From the IMG/VR virus record IMGVR_UViG_3300033981_000873, positions 1 through 34,330 of that record: 34,330 nucleotides of DNA. One strand, written 5' to 3'. Within the stretch, counting starts at the first letter, position 1, and the number at the start of each line of letters is the position of its first letter. A program made the position numbers and the translations under genes. This DNA is from a virus. The notes under the pieces are model-generated. The model made no database searches, had not been told where the DNA came from, and was given only the letters and a program-made list of their open reading frames with translations. Below, in pieces: positions 1-6,727 of the stretch.

Positions 1-99
1 GATGGCGGTTGTGGTCACGCCGGTTAGCCCGGCGAAATTTGCAAGGCTTGTCTCCGTGCCAGTTACCGTGATTACGCCAGCGGAGTATGTGACGGCCAT
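1..99 (-). CDS. Hypothetical protein, N-terminal fragment cut by window edge
   Basis: An ATG at 99-97 opens a frame that runs off the left edge without a stop and encodes about 33 residues beginning MAVTYSAGVITVTGTETSL. A GAGG stretch lies about 10 bases upstream. It follows the portal gene in the same direction. The Thr/Val/Gly-rich start resembles small beta-rich phage structural proteins, but I do not recognise a family. The partial gene at the right edge (33879-34330) could be the rest of the same gene if the phage map is circular, but a direct join of the two edges puts them out of frame, so some bases would have to be missing. Confidence 0.6.
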   Translation of the reverse strand, partial: MAVTYSAGVITVTGTETSLANFAGLTGVTTTAI

Positions 100-102
100 G
101 GG

Positions 103-180
103 CTAGCCCTCACCGTTCAGCAGGCCGGTGACGCTGGGCGAGTCGTGGAAAACGGCGGTAGTGACGGTTTGGTTGGCCAC
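103..180 (-). CDS. Possible 25-residue ORF after the portal
   Basis: A GTG at 180 opens a 25-codon frame (MANQTVTTAVFHDSPSVTG...) ending in TAG at 105-103. It fills the space between the portal stop and the next ATG at 99, as expected in an operon with almost no spacers. No clear ribosome-binding site precedes it and I recognise no family. It could equally be non-coding spacer. Confidence 0.3.
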   Translation of the reverse strand: MANQTVTTAVFHDSPSVTGLLNGEG

Positions 181-183
181 GGG

Positions 184-2028
184 TTAGCCCTGGGGCGTCA
201 TCGTGGCAGACCCATCAGCGTTGGTCACGACTCTGACCGGGCGCTGCGGGACGTTGATGGTATTTTCGACGGTGACTGGCGTCGGGCTGACGTTGACCAC
301 GACGGGCGCGGGGTCGGCGGCTTGGACGGTCACGGACGGGGCGGCCACGTTGACGATCGGCGCGGCCTGGCTGGGGATCTCGGGTGCATCGACATGCACG
401 GCGTTATGGACAACCGGGGCGTCAACGTGGACCGGCGTCGGGTCTTGCTTGGGAACCACAACGGTGTTGGGGAAGCTGAGATTGAATATGGGCTGCATCT
501 GCTGCTGCGGCGTTTGCTGCGCCGGCGCAGTCGTGCGCGGCATGTGCATCTCGATGGTGTCGCGGACCAGCGCGGCCAGGCGAGCCTCGCGCAGTTCCTC
601 CGCGGGCGGCTCGATCTCCTGGGTTTCGTCGGGGCCGGGGGCCGGGGCCGGCGCGGCTGGTTCGACTTCCTCGGCCTCCGGTTCGTCCGGTTCTTCTGGC
701 TCGGGATTCTGCGCGGCCTCCAGCTCCCGGTCCTGCCGGTCCTGCATGATCTCGTCGCGGAAGTCCTCGCCAAAGCGGTTGAGGATGGTGCTGCGCGAGA
801 CGCCCAGCGCGCGCATGCCCTCGGCCCAGGTGATTTCCTTCTGCGGGTCCGGCATGACGCGGGGCGGGCCCTGGTACACGCCGGCCATGTTGGACCACCA
901 GTCCGGCGACAGGCCGAGCCCGTTTCGGGCGTCCAGCTCGCGCAGGATTGATTCATCAACCGGGCGCTGCACGGCGTTTACATGGTCGGACTGCTCGCGC
1001 TCGGCCATCTGGTAGTGCGCCTGCCACAACGATCGGGACGACGCGCCGGACTTGGCGCTATGGTCGCCCATGACCAGCTCCCACGGGATCTGCCAGGCGG
1101 CGCACAGGCTGCGGATTGTGGTGTCGATGAACTCGCGGTAATCCGCACCATCGAATTTCCAGCCGGGGAACTCTACCTTGTGATCGGCTGCGATCAGGAG
1201 GTTTTCGATGCGCGTGCCCCGGTAGGCTTCGCGCGCCTTCTTGACATCCTGCACATGCAGCAGCATCGGGTGGCTGGACTGCACGCGCTTGGTAGCGACG
1301 TAGGCGGTGGTCACGCCCTGGAGCATGCGCGCCGGAAGCATGATCGGAGCGAACTCGGACAGGCCGCGATTGCTGCCGGGGGTGCGCAGGCCGACCTTGT
1401 GAACGACGTTCGGCGTGCCGTCGGGCGCGCGCCACGGGATGCGCTCGGCCTTGGGCGTGACGTAGATGCCGGTTGGGGTGACGCTCGGGCCGTTGACCCA
1501 CAGCGCCACGGGGCGACCATTGCCGTCCACCTCAATGCCACCCTGGTAGCGCGGGTCCGTCGCCTTGTCGGACGGCGCGCACACGCGGGCGGGATGAATG
1601 ATGCGCCAGCGGGTGCTCGTCGGCACGCCGTCAACGTCCTGCCACACGCGCACGGCGAAGGCATCGCCAAGCACGCAGGCGTTCCATGACATCTGCCAGT
1701 CGAACTCGCTGCGGCTGATGACGCCGCCAGCGTCGATGAACATGGAGCCGAGGCTGATGCTGCGCTCGATCTGCCGGCGCGTCTCCACCTCGGCCTGGCT
1801 CGTCTCGGCGCTGTCGTCGGACTGGTAGAGGCTGCGGAACTTGAGGCCGTTCGGGCCGTGGATGCGGAGCAGTTTGGCGCGGATCATCGCCGCGCACTCG
1901 GGCGAGTCCTCGGCCAGCGACTTAGCGCGGCTGGCGACTAGCGTCCAGGCGGCGGACCACTCCTGAGACGGGTCGCGCATCCAGGCATCCCAATCGTCGA
2001 ACAGCGGATCAGATGAGCCGGCGATCAC
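184..2028 (-). CDS. Phage portal protein, lambda family
   Basis: A 614-residue protein that would form the dodecameric ring at the unique head vertex, through which DNA enters and to which the tail attaches. The N-terminal 400 residues look like lambda-type portals: an Arg/Ser-rich start with paired tryptophans (FDDWDAWMRDPSQEWSAAW), a central DWQMSWNACVLGDAF segment and a C-terminal core with SSRSLWQAHYQM. The last 200 residues are a low-complexity tail, first Glu/Pro/Ala-rich (about 430-480), then Val/Pro/Ala-rich with repeated VHVDAP and VVVN patterns. Such tails are common in this family. The ATG at 2028 overlaps the stop of the gpW-position gene. Its place after terminase and gpW matches the lambda head order. 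I am confident of the family; the role of the tail is unknown. Confidence 0.93.
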   Translation of the reverse strand: MIAGSSDPLFDDWDAWMRDPSQEWSAAWTLVASRAKSLAEDSPECAAMIRAKLLRIHGPNGLKFRSLYQSDDSAETSQAEVETRRQIERSISLGSMFIDAGGVISRSEFDWQMSWNACVLGDAFAVRVWQDVDGVPTSTRWRIIHPARVCAPSDKATDPRYQGGIEVDGNGRPVALWVNGPSVTPTGIYVTPKAERIPWRAPDGTPNVVHKVGLRTPGSNRGLSEFAPIMLPARMLQGVTTAYVATKRVQSSHPMLLHVQDVKKAREAYRGTRIENLLIAADHKVEFPGWKFDGADYREFIDTTIRSLCAAWQIPWELVMGDHSAKSGASSRSLWQAHYQMAEREQSDHVNAVQRPVDESILRELDARNGLGLSPDWWSNMAGVYQGPPRVMPDPQKEITWAEGMRALGVSRSTILNRFGEDFRDEIMQDRQDRELEAAQNPEPEEPDEPEAEEVEPAAPAPAPGPDETQEIEPPAEELREARLAALVRDTIEMHMPRTTAPAQQTPQQQMQPIFNLSFPNTVVVPKQDPTPVHVDAPVVHNAVHVDAPEIPSQAAPIVNVAAPSVTVQAADPAPVVVNVSPTPVTVENTINVPQRPVRVVTNADGSATMTPQG

Positions 2029-2312
2029 AGGATGCTCCTACCACGCGGGGCGCGGAAACTGATTTGCTGGCCACAGATGCCGCCTTCATCCTCGGCGGCG
2101 GACTGCGCCTTGGCGAACTTGTGCAGATCCTGCCACCAGCGAATGTCTTTTGTGACCGTTCTGTTGTTGATCGTGTACGACGTTAACCCGCCGTTTACCG
2201 CGCATTCGATCATCTTGCCCTTGGCGTAGGTCGCTAGGTCCTCCCAGGACAGCGACAGTGCGCCGGCAACGGCGCGGACTTCCGACTCTAGCGAGGTGAC
2301 ATCCAAGGCCAT
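2025..2312 (-). CDS. gpW-position head-tail joining protein
   Basis: A 95-residue protein directly upstream of the portal, with an ATGA overlap (2028-2025). In lambda this slot between large terminase and portal holds gpW, a small head-completion protein. The sequence has an N-terminal helix-forming part (MALDVTSLESEVRAVAG) and a middle YTINNRTVTKDI stretch followed by WWQDLHKFAK. These fit a small alpha/beta fold like gpW, but identity is too weak to assert homology. It is somewhat longer than gpW. The ATG at 2312 follows a 39-base spacer after the 48-residue gene. The call rests mainly on position. Confidence 0.55.
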   Translation of the reverse strand: MALDVTSLESEVRAVAGALSLSWEDLATYAKGKMIECAVNGGLTSYTINNRTVTKDIRWWQDLHKFAKAQSAAEDEGGICGQQISFRAPRGRSIL

Positions 2313-2351
2313 GCGCGCACCGTAGCCCGATGGCTAGGCGCGTGGATGGGG

Positions 2352-2498
2352 TTATTGCACGGGCGTGCATGCCTTGCGCGGTCTGCCTCCCAGCTTTCCA
2401 TTTCGCCGGGAGGCTGCGGACTTGGCCCTGCTGCGGGATTTGCCGCCAACCTTTCCGCCGAGTGCGCCTAGTGCGCGTGCCGCTTGTGTCGTGTTCAT
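2352..2498 (-). CDS. Small basic phage protein with GGRP motif (48 aa)
   Basis: ATG at 2498 to TAA at 2354-2352 gives 48 residues beginning MNTTQAARALGALGGKVGG. A second part reads SAASRRNGKLGGRPRK. The pattern (ALGALGGK, then an Ala/Lys/Arg-rich linker, then RRNGKLGGRP) is one I recognise from many very small phage and prophage proteins of unknown function, often ending in GGRP. It is strongly basic and could bind nucleic acid, which is inference. It lies between the repeat cassette and the gpW-position gene, downstream of an AT-rich inverted-repeat element at 2518-2556 that may drive it. It is easily missed because of its length. Confidence 0.72.
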   Translation of the reverse strand: MNTTQAARALGALGGKVGGKSRSRAKSAASRRNGKLGGRPRKACTPVQ

Positions 2499-2517
2499 GC
2501 CGTCAGTCTAACCCATT

Positions 2518-2556
2518 CCGCTTTGGGCAAATGATAAAATATTTACTACAAAGCGG
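2518..2556. promoter_or_regulatory. AT-rich island framed by an 8-bp inverted repeat
   Basis: CCGCTTTG (2518-2525) and its exact reverse complement CAAAGCGG (2549-2556) enclose 23 bases, much of it AT-rich (ATAAAATATTTACTA). This is one of very few AT-rich stretches in the window. It lies 20 bases upstream of the 48-residue gene and directly below repeat array 1. A promoter with an operator is the natural reading, with TATTTT or TAAAAT as a possible -10, but I cannot place a convincing -35. It lacks the T-run of an intrinsic terminator. Confidence 0.5.
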
Positions 2557-2562
2557 ACCTCG

Positions 2563-2759
2563 CCTTCTCCTTGCCGTGCCGTGCCCGGCCCCAGCTTGCC
2601 ATGCCGTGCCTAGCCCTGCCGTGCCGCGCCACGCCTGGCCATCTCCTTGCCTAACCGCACCCAGCCCAGCCCTGGCGCGCCTTGGCTAGCCATCTCCCTG
2701 CCATGCCTGGCCGTGTCCGGCCACGCCATGCCTCGCCGCGCCCGGCCTAGCCTTGCCCT
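2563..2759. repeat. Degenerate NNGCC pentamer repeat, array 1
   Basis: About 195 bases built from five-base units in which GCC is nearly constant and the two preceding bases vary freely (TTGCC, GTGCC, CGGCC, ATGCC, TAGCC and so on). The units are interrupted by CTCC-containing hexamers near 2565, 2641 and 2692, each restarting a run. On the transcribed strand the array reads GGCNN with GGAG at the interruptions. It ends where the stop codon of the 155-residue gene begins. It has no conserved direct-repeat/spacer pattern, so it is not CRISPR. Confidence 0.9.
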
Positions 2760-3227
2760 CTACTTGATCACCGCGACCTCATCGCGCTTGAACTTATTCG
2801 CACCCTTGAGTGCCGCCACCTTGAGCGCCAGCAACTTCACATTCTGCTCATGCTCCATGCGCTGAATGTCGTTCAGGTCATCAGCGCGCACCGTCCGGCA
2901 CAGGTGGCGGAAGTTGCGCTTTATCCCGTCCTCGTGCTTGGCCGCATTGCGAACGTGGTAGGTCGCCGCCTCGGCGTCGGTGTTGATGTGGATTCCGCCC
3001 TTGCGCTGGCACGCCGACAACGGACGGCCGTCGGCCTCGCTCTCGTGCATGATCCAGCCGACCAGCATCATCATGGCGAACGGCCAACGCTTGTCGTCGG
3101 GCCGCACGCCGGTGATCTTGGCGCACTCCGCTTCGGTGAGGTCTTGGCCGCGTTCAAGCGCGGAGACATCCAGCGGGTACGGACTGACATCCGTATCCGG
3201 TTCGGGTTGTGTGGATTCGTCGCTCAT
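2760..3227 (-). CDS. Accessory phage protein of unknown function (155 aa)
   Basis: A 155-residue acidic-to-basic protein starting at ATG 3227 (MSDESTQPEPDTDV). The frame is open further upstream, but that extension is only translated pentamer repeat (Ala/Arg/Gly low complexity), and a GAGGA four bases before ATG 3227 decides the start. The N-terminus is acidic. The middle has MMMLVGWIMHESEADGRP and then CQRKGGIHINTDAEAATY, a pattern (RKGG, then a short beta strand, then TDAEA) I associate with uncharacterised phage proteins. The C-terminus is a helical Lys-rich region. It sits between the two pentamer arrays, after the 208-residue gene, suggesting the two are one accessory unit. No catalytic motif is visible. 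Confidence 0.85.
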   Translation of the reverse strand: MSDESTQPEPDTDVSPYPLDVSALERGQDLTEAECAKITGVRPDDKRWPFAMMMLVGWIMHESEADGRPLSACQRKGGIHINTDAEAATYHVRNAAKHEDGIKRNFRHLCRTVRADDLNDIQRMEHEQNVKLLALKVAALKGANKFKRDEVAVIK

Positions 3228-3250
3228 GTGTTCCTCATGGGTTGATTGTT

Positions 3251-3418
3251 TCCTTCTCCTTGCCTTGCCTCGCCTTGCCATGCCACGCCCTGCCAAGCCA
3301 TGCCGTGCCGCGCCTCCTCCTTGCCAAGCCTCGCCGTGCCGCGCCCGGCCCTGCCCTGCCTGGCCCCCTCCTTGCCTAGCCCCACCAGGCCGTGCCAAAG
3401 CCGGCCCCGGCTAGCCCC
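3251..3418. repeat. Degenerate NNGCC pentamer repeat, array 2
   Basis: About 168 bases of the same GCC-based pentamer found at 2563-2759, in the same orientation. Runs of units restart after CTCC-containing hexamers near 3254, 3315 and 3366. It occupies the whole spacer between the stop of the 208-residue gene and the leader of the 155-residue gene. The two variable bases of each unit differ from unit to unit and the two arrays are not copies of one another, so they share a rule and not a sequence. Confidence 0.9.
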
Positions 3419-4045
3419 TTATGCGAGCACAAACCGCCCGTAGCTGCCGCCCTTCGGCGCACCCGGACGCCAGTCGCCCACACCGACCAGACGGCCAGCG
3501 GCCTCAAGCGACTGCTTCACGGTCGGCAGATCGACGACTTCGGTGTCCATGCAGATCGAGAACGACGCCGACCATTCGTTGAAGATCGGGCGCGTCCGCA
3601 TGACCTTGCTGGTTCCGACCTTGACGGCGCATCGGAAGTGGAACGACTCGTCGCCCGACGCAGCGGCCAGGGACTTGACGCCGGACGCCTTGAACTTGGC
3701 CGGGCCTTCGACGATCACGCCAGCGGAGATGAGCTTTCCGGCTTTGATCTTGCGCGCGCCCTCACGGATGCAGGAGTCCAGCACATGCGCCGGCATGATC
3801 AGCCCGGTGCCATCGGGGACGCTGACGATGCCCTCGGCGTCCACCTTCAGCGGCTTGTCGGTGTAGAGTCCCGCCCACCACTCCAGCAGCGACAGCGTGG
3901 CCAAGTCCTCGTCGGTCTTGTTGCGCTTGGCGCTCTGCGCCTTCATGGCGCGGGCGAACTGGTTGAGCGGGTCGGCGGTCTGTCCGCAGTGCATGAGCAT
4001 CGGGCCGATGCCGTTGATGGTGAAGGTGTGGCTGTTAGTGGCCAT
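3419..4045 (-). CDS. Accessory phage protein of unknown function (208 aa)
   Basis: A 208-residue protein starting at ATG 4045 (MATNSHTFTINGIGPMLMHC). The start is chosen because GGAGG stands eight bases upstream; the longer frame to 4132 lacks such a site. It begins with a short beta strand and a GIGPMLMH turn, followed by a basic helix (AKRNKTDEDLATLSLLEWW), a GLIMPAHVLDSCIREGARK segment and a C-terminus GDWRPGAPKGGSYGRF. I recall similar uncharacterised proteins in other phages sharing the PLLMH-like start and the GDWRP...YGRF end. The glycine-rich C-terminal turn is faintly like RAMP/Cas7-type RNA-binding folds, but that is speculation. The gene has its own promoter-operator candidate (4075-4110) and is followed by repeat array 2. 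Confidence 0.85.
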   Translation of the reverse strand: MATNSHTFTINGIGPMLMHCGQTADPLNQFARAMKAQSAKRNKTDEDLATLSLLEWWAGLYTDKPLKVDAEGIVSVPDGTGLIMPAHVLDSCIREGARKIKAGKLISAGVIVEGPAKFKASGVKSLAAASGDESFHFRCAVKVGTSKVMRTRPIFNEWSASFSICMDTEVVDLPTVKQSLEAAGRLVGVGDWRPGAPKGGSYGRFVLA

Positions 4046-4074
4046 GGTGAATGCCTCCTTGTGGCATGCCTGGC

Positions 4075-4110
4075 CTTGTAGTAGCGGAAACCTAAAGCGC
4101 AATAGGTTTC
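4075..4110 (-). promoter_or_regulatory. Promoter overlapping a 7-bp inverted repeat
   Basis: On the minus strand TTGCGC (4102-4097), 16 bases, then TACAAG (4080-4075) form a sigma70-like promoter. The same -10 hexamer and spacer length occur at the early promoter near 18124-18151. The -35 falls in the loop of an exact inverted repeat, GAAACCT (4087-4093) and AGGTTTC (4104-4110) with a 10-base centre, a good operator geometry. Transcription would begin near 4068 and lead into the GGAGG and ATG of the 208-residue gene. The loop has no T-run downstream, which argues against a terminator on the transcribed strand. Confidence 0.55.
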
Positions 4111-4113
4111 TTA

Positions 4114-4332
4114 TTACGGTGCCGGCACACACGCCACCAGCACCCGCCGCACGCCGTCATCGCAAATATCCACTTGCACATTCCCACACGCCAGGCACCG
4201 CATCCACTTCTTGCGCCCGGTCATGTTTTTGATGCGCATGTCGCCGCCGCATTGCTCGCAGGCAAAGCCGATCAGGAACTTGCGCCGCATGCCGGGAACC
4301 CACACGGGCGGGCGATAGGGGGATATGTGCAT
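4114..4332 (-). CDS. Zinc-ribbon protein (72 aa)
   Basis: A 72-residue protein whose ATG (4332-4330) overlaps the terminase stop as TAATG, so it is probably translated by coupling. It carries two Cys pairs, CEQC and CLAC, about 20 residues apart with a basic stretch (RIKNMTGRKKWMR) between them: a classic four-cysteine zinc ribbon. The N-terminus is Pro/Arg-rich. Its place directly after the large terminase suggests a role in packaging or late transcription, but the sequence alone supports only metal and perhaps nucleic-acid binding. Confidence 0.75.
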   Translation of the reverse strand: MHISPYRPPVWVPGMRRKFLIGFACEQCGGDMRIKNMTGRKKWMRCLACGNVQVDICDDGVRRVLVACVPAP

Positions 4333-6284
4333 TAGAAACGCAAGCCTCCGAGGTGGAGTAGGGGGATGTCGATGGGTTGATCTGCTGCCGGCGGCGGCTT
4401 GGTCAGCAGATGGACGGCAACAGCAGTGGCGTAGGCGCGGCAGTCGAAGTAGTCCGCGCGCCCAGCGCCCGGCAGCTTGCCCCAGGTGCGCCGGCCCGCC
4501 TTGGTCGTGGACCATCCCAAGCCGGTCAGGTGGCGCAGGTAGGCGTTGCCGGCACGCAGCGGACCGGGCAGCAACGCAGCGCCGGGGGCGAGGTGGTCCA
4601 TGCGGTAGGCGTCGGCCACGGCCTGCTGGATCGTGTCGGTGATGACGATGTAGCTGCCCATACCTGACCGCCATCGCTTGTCCCATGCGAGGGCGCTGGA
4701 CAGATGGACCACAGTGCCATCCCCGCGTGGGGCCGGCAGCGAGTCCTCGCCGTAGATCGCTGACCATCCCTTGGGGGCCGCACTCAGCCAGGACGCGATC
4801 TCGCCCTGGGTCACGCCGTCACCTACGTCAACCACGCCAGCGGCCAGCTTGGGTCCGGCGATCTCGGCCAGCCAATCGGCGGTGCGCGCCAAGGTCGCGG
4901 CCAGCTCGCCGCCCGCGAATGGCGCAGGCTCCTGACCGCCAGATCCGGCATGGGCGCGTTCGATGCCCCAGCCGATGTCATAGGTCCGGCGATCCTTGGC
5001 GATGCCGATCAGGGTCCAGTAGAGTCGGTTCCGCTGTACGTCGATGGCAGCGACGGCCAGATCTACGTCGTCCGGCATGGTTGCGGTGTAGCGGCTCCAT
5101 AGCTTGCCATCGTCGGCGTTCTCTACGATCGGTGCCCACGCTGTCACCTCGGACCGCGCGGCCAGCGTGCGGTGGGTGTGCGGGGTTTCGCGGGCGTCGG
5201 CGTCTTGGCTCTCGTCGCCGTGGTACTCTTCGACGCGCTCATCGTGGAAGAATGCGCGCAACGGTTCATGGTCCGGAAGTCCGGCCTTGCCCTCTGACGA
5301 TGCGATGGCGCGGGACTCCTCAGCGGCCAGCCACTCCAGGGTCTTCCACGGGCAGTCGAGCGCGGTCAGACGGATGCCGAATACGTCGTTCATCGGGTCT
5401 GCCATCATCAGCCGCGACGTGGCGAACATGGCGCGGCGGTCCGTCTCGGTCAGGACGGCGCCACATGCCAGGCACGCGAGCTGGCCGGCGCTCCACGTCT
5501 TCCAGTCCAGCGCGGTCCAGCCGCCGCAGTGCGGGCAGCGGTACTCGACCCAGGCGCGGCAGCTCTCGCGGTAGATCTCTTGCGCCAGGTCGGCGTTGTC
5601 GAGCTTGAGCGTGGAGCCGTAAGCCTCCACGGCGATGTCGTTAAATCGGCTGACGCGCTTGCGGATGCGGGTGAATGCGGCCTTGTCCCAGTCGCCCAGC
5701 TCATCCACGATCAGGCGCTTGGCGGTCAGGCCGGCCTGGCCCGCCTGGCCTCGACCGCCGCTGGACATGAACACCAGCGTTCCGCCGCCGCGCTTCTCGT
5801 GCCGTCGGGTGCGGATCGATCGGGGCGCGGCTGATCCACGCGAGCCGGGGCCGCTGGTCGGGAGGTAAACGCCGAGACCCGAGCCTTCCCAGGCGGGGCG
5901 CAGCTTGGTGTTCCACATATCGCCAGCGAGTCCCTTGGTCGGCAAGGCCCATATCACCGGCTGGCCAAGTTCGATCGTGCCGTGCAGTGCGATCTGTTGC
6001 AGCAGCCACGACTTGCCGCCGCCCTGTGCGTCGGTCAGCAGTAGGAAGCGGCGGTATCGGCGCGGGGCCGGCTCGCCGTTGACCGTTCCGTCGATCGCTT
6101 GCAGGAAGTGCCACTGACCGGGATGGCTGCGCGGGTCGTAGGGATCCTGCCGCCCATGTTCGTCCTCGCTGTCGGGGATGGTCAGTGTGCGGGCGAACGC
6201 GGTATGTGACAGCGGGTCAGGCCTGACCTGCCAGTAGTCTCGGCGGTCGGCGTTGAGCCTGTCGATCTCGGCCAGGTCAGGCAT
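4332..6284 (-). CDS. terL: Terminase large subunit, GpA family
   Basis: A 650-residue motor-nuclease that packages DNA into the prohead. The N-terminal ATPase has a P-loop-like TDAQGGGKSW near residue 90 and a Walker B LIVDELGDWD near 190. A zinc-binding insert with CPHC and CLAC pairs (about 250-275) is typical of the GpA family. The C-terminal nuclease half shows acidic residues in conserved-looking strands: AAIDVQRN (about 410), VVDVGDGV (about 490) and DYFDCRAYA near the end. Length fits lambda gpA. It overlaps the small-subunit gene by eight bases (6277-6284) and the zinc-ribbon gene by TAATG. GpA-type terminases usually cut at cos-like sites, which would imply defined genome ends; I could not find a cos site by eye. 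Confidence 0.93.
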   Translation of the reverse strand: MPDLAEIDRLNADRRDYWQVRPDPLSHTAFARTLTIPDSEDEHGRQDPYDPRSHPGQWHFLQAIDGTVNGEPAPRRYRRFLLLTDAQGGGKSWLLQQIALHGTIELGQPVIWALPTKGLAGDMWNTKLRPAWEGSGLGVYLPTSGPGSRGSAAPRSIRTRRHEKRGGGTLVFMSSGGRGQAGQAGLTAKRLIVDELGDWDKAAFTRIRKRVSRFNDIAVEAYGSTLKLDNADLAQEIYRESCRAWVEYRCPHCGGWTALDWKTWSAGQLACLACGAVLTETDRRAMFATSRLMMADPMNDVFGIRLTALDCPWKTLEWLAAEESRAIASSEGKAGLPDHEPLRAFFHDERVEEYHGDESQDADARETPHTHRTLAARSEVTAWAPIVENADDGKLWSRYTATMPDDVDLAVAAIDVQRNRLYWTLIGIAKDRRTYDIGWGIERAHAGSGGQEPAPFAGGELAATLARTADWLAEIAGPKLAAGVVDVGDGVTQGEIASWLSAAPKGWSAIYGEDSLPAPRGDGTVVHLSSALAWDKRWRSGMGSYIVITDTIQQAVADAYRMDHLAPGAALLPGPLRAGNAYLRHLTGLGWSTTKAGRRTWGKLPGAGRADYFDCRAYATAVAVHLLTKPPPAADQPIDIPLLHLGGLRF

Positions 6285-6726
6285 GCACGCTCGCCAAGAT
6301 GCGCTTGGTCTCCAGACGCCAGGCGCGCGCGGTGGTCAGGTACGCCTTGCGCTGGTCGGGCGTGATGCCGTCGATGGTGTCCAGTAGCCGCTCGACCAGA
6401 TCAAGCCGGTCCTCTACCGCACCGTTCCACTTCTCGTCACGGGCGCGCACCTGTGCCGAGGTCCAGAGCTTGCCGCGCTCTTGGTCGAGGCGTAGGCCCT
6501 CGGCCAGCGATGCGAGGCGGCTCTTGCGGGCGTCATAGACGGCGCGGAGGCGGACGGCTTCGGCCATGTCGGCGCTGGCCGGCACCTCGGGGTTCTCGCC
6601 GGGAGCGGCGTGGTCCTCGATGTCGTCAACCGGCGGCGGCGGTGGGGGCGCTGCCGATGGGGTCGCCCTGCGGGCGCGCATGAGTTGGGCGGCGGGAGAT
6701 GGGACGAGGTGGCGGGGTCTTGCCAT
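6277..6726 (-). CDS. Putative terminase small subunit
   Basis: A 149-residue protein directly upstream of the large terminase. The N-terminal third is low complexity with a run of six prolines. The C-terminal two thirds are helical and charged (MAEAVRLRAVYDARKSRLAS, then EDRLDLVERLLDTIDGI). No clear helix-turn-helix is visible, unlike lambda Nu1, but similar Ala/Arg-rich helical proteins occupy this slot in many phages. It would recognise the packaging site and recruit the large subunit. The call depends on position, length and coupling to the terminase. Confidence 0.65.
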   Translation of the reverse strand: MARPRHLVPSPAAQLMRARRATPSAAPPPPPPVDDIEDHAAPGENPEVPASADMAEAVRLRAVYDARKSRLASLAEGLRLDQERGKLWTSAQVRARDEKWNGAVEDRLDLVERLLDTIDGITPDQRKAYLTTARAWRLETKRILASVHA

Positions 6727-6727
6727 A

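Noticed and set aside
145-951. Long plus-strand frames opposite the portal and many other genes
   Set aside because: They are out-of-phase shadows in GC-rich DNA with low-complexity Arg/Gly/Ala protein, no ribosome-binding sites, and lie wholly opposite recognised genes.
2361-2370. GGGCGTGCAT shared with 33688-33697
   Set aside because: A ten-base match near two structural genes is expected by chance in GC-rich DNA, and one copy is within a coding region.
3228-3398. N-terminal extension of the 155-residue protein through array 2
   Set aside because: The extension is only translated repeat (Gly/Ala/Arg) and a GAGGA-led ATG at 3227 is a better start.
2563-3418. CRISPR array
   Set aside because: No repeat longer than the five-base unit, no spacers of constant length, no cas genes.
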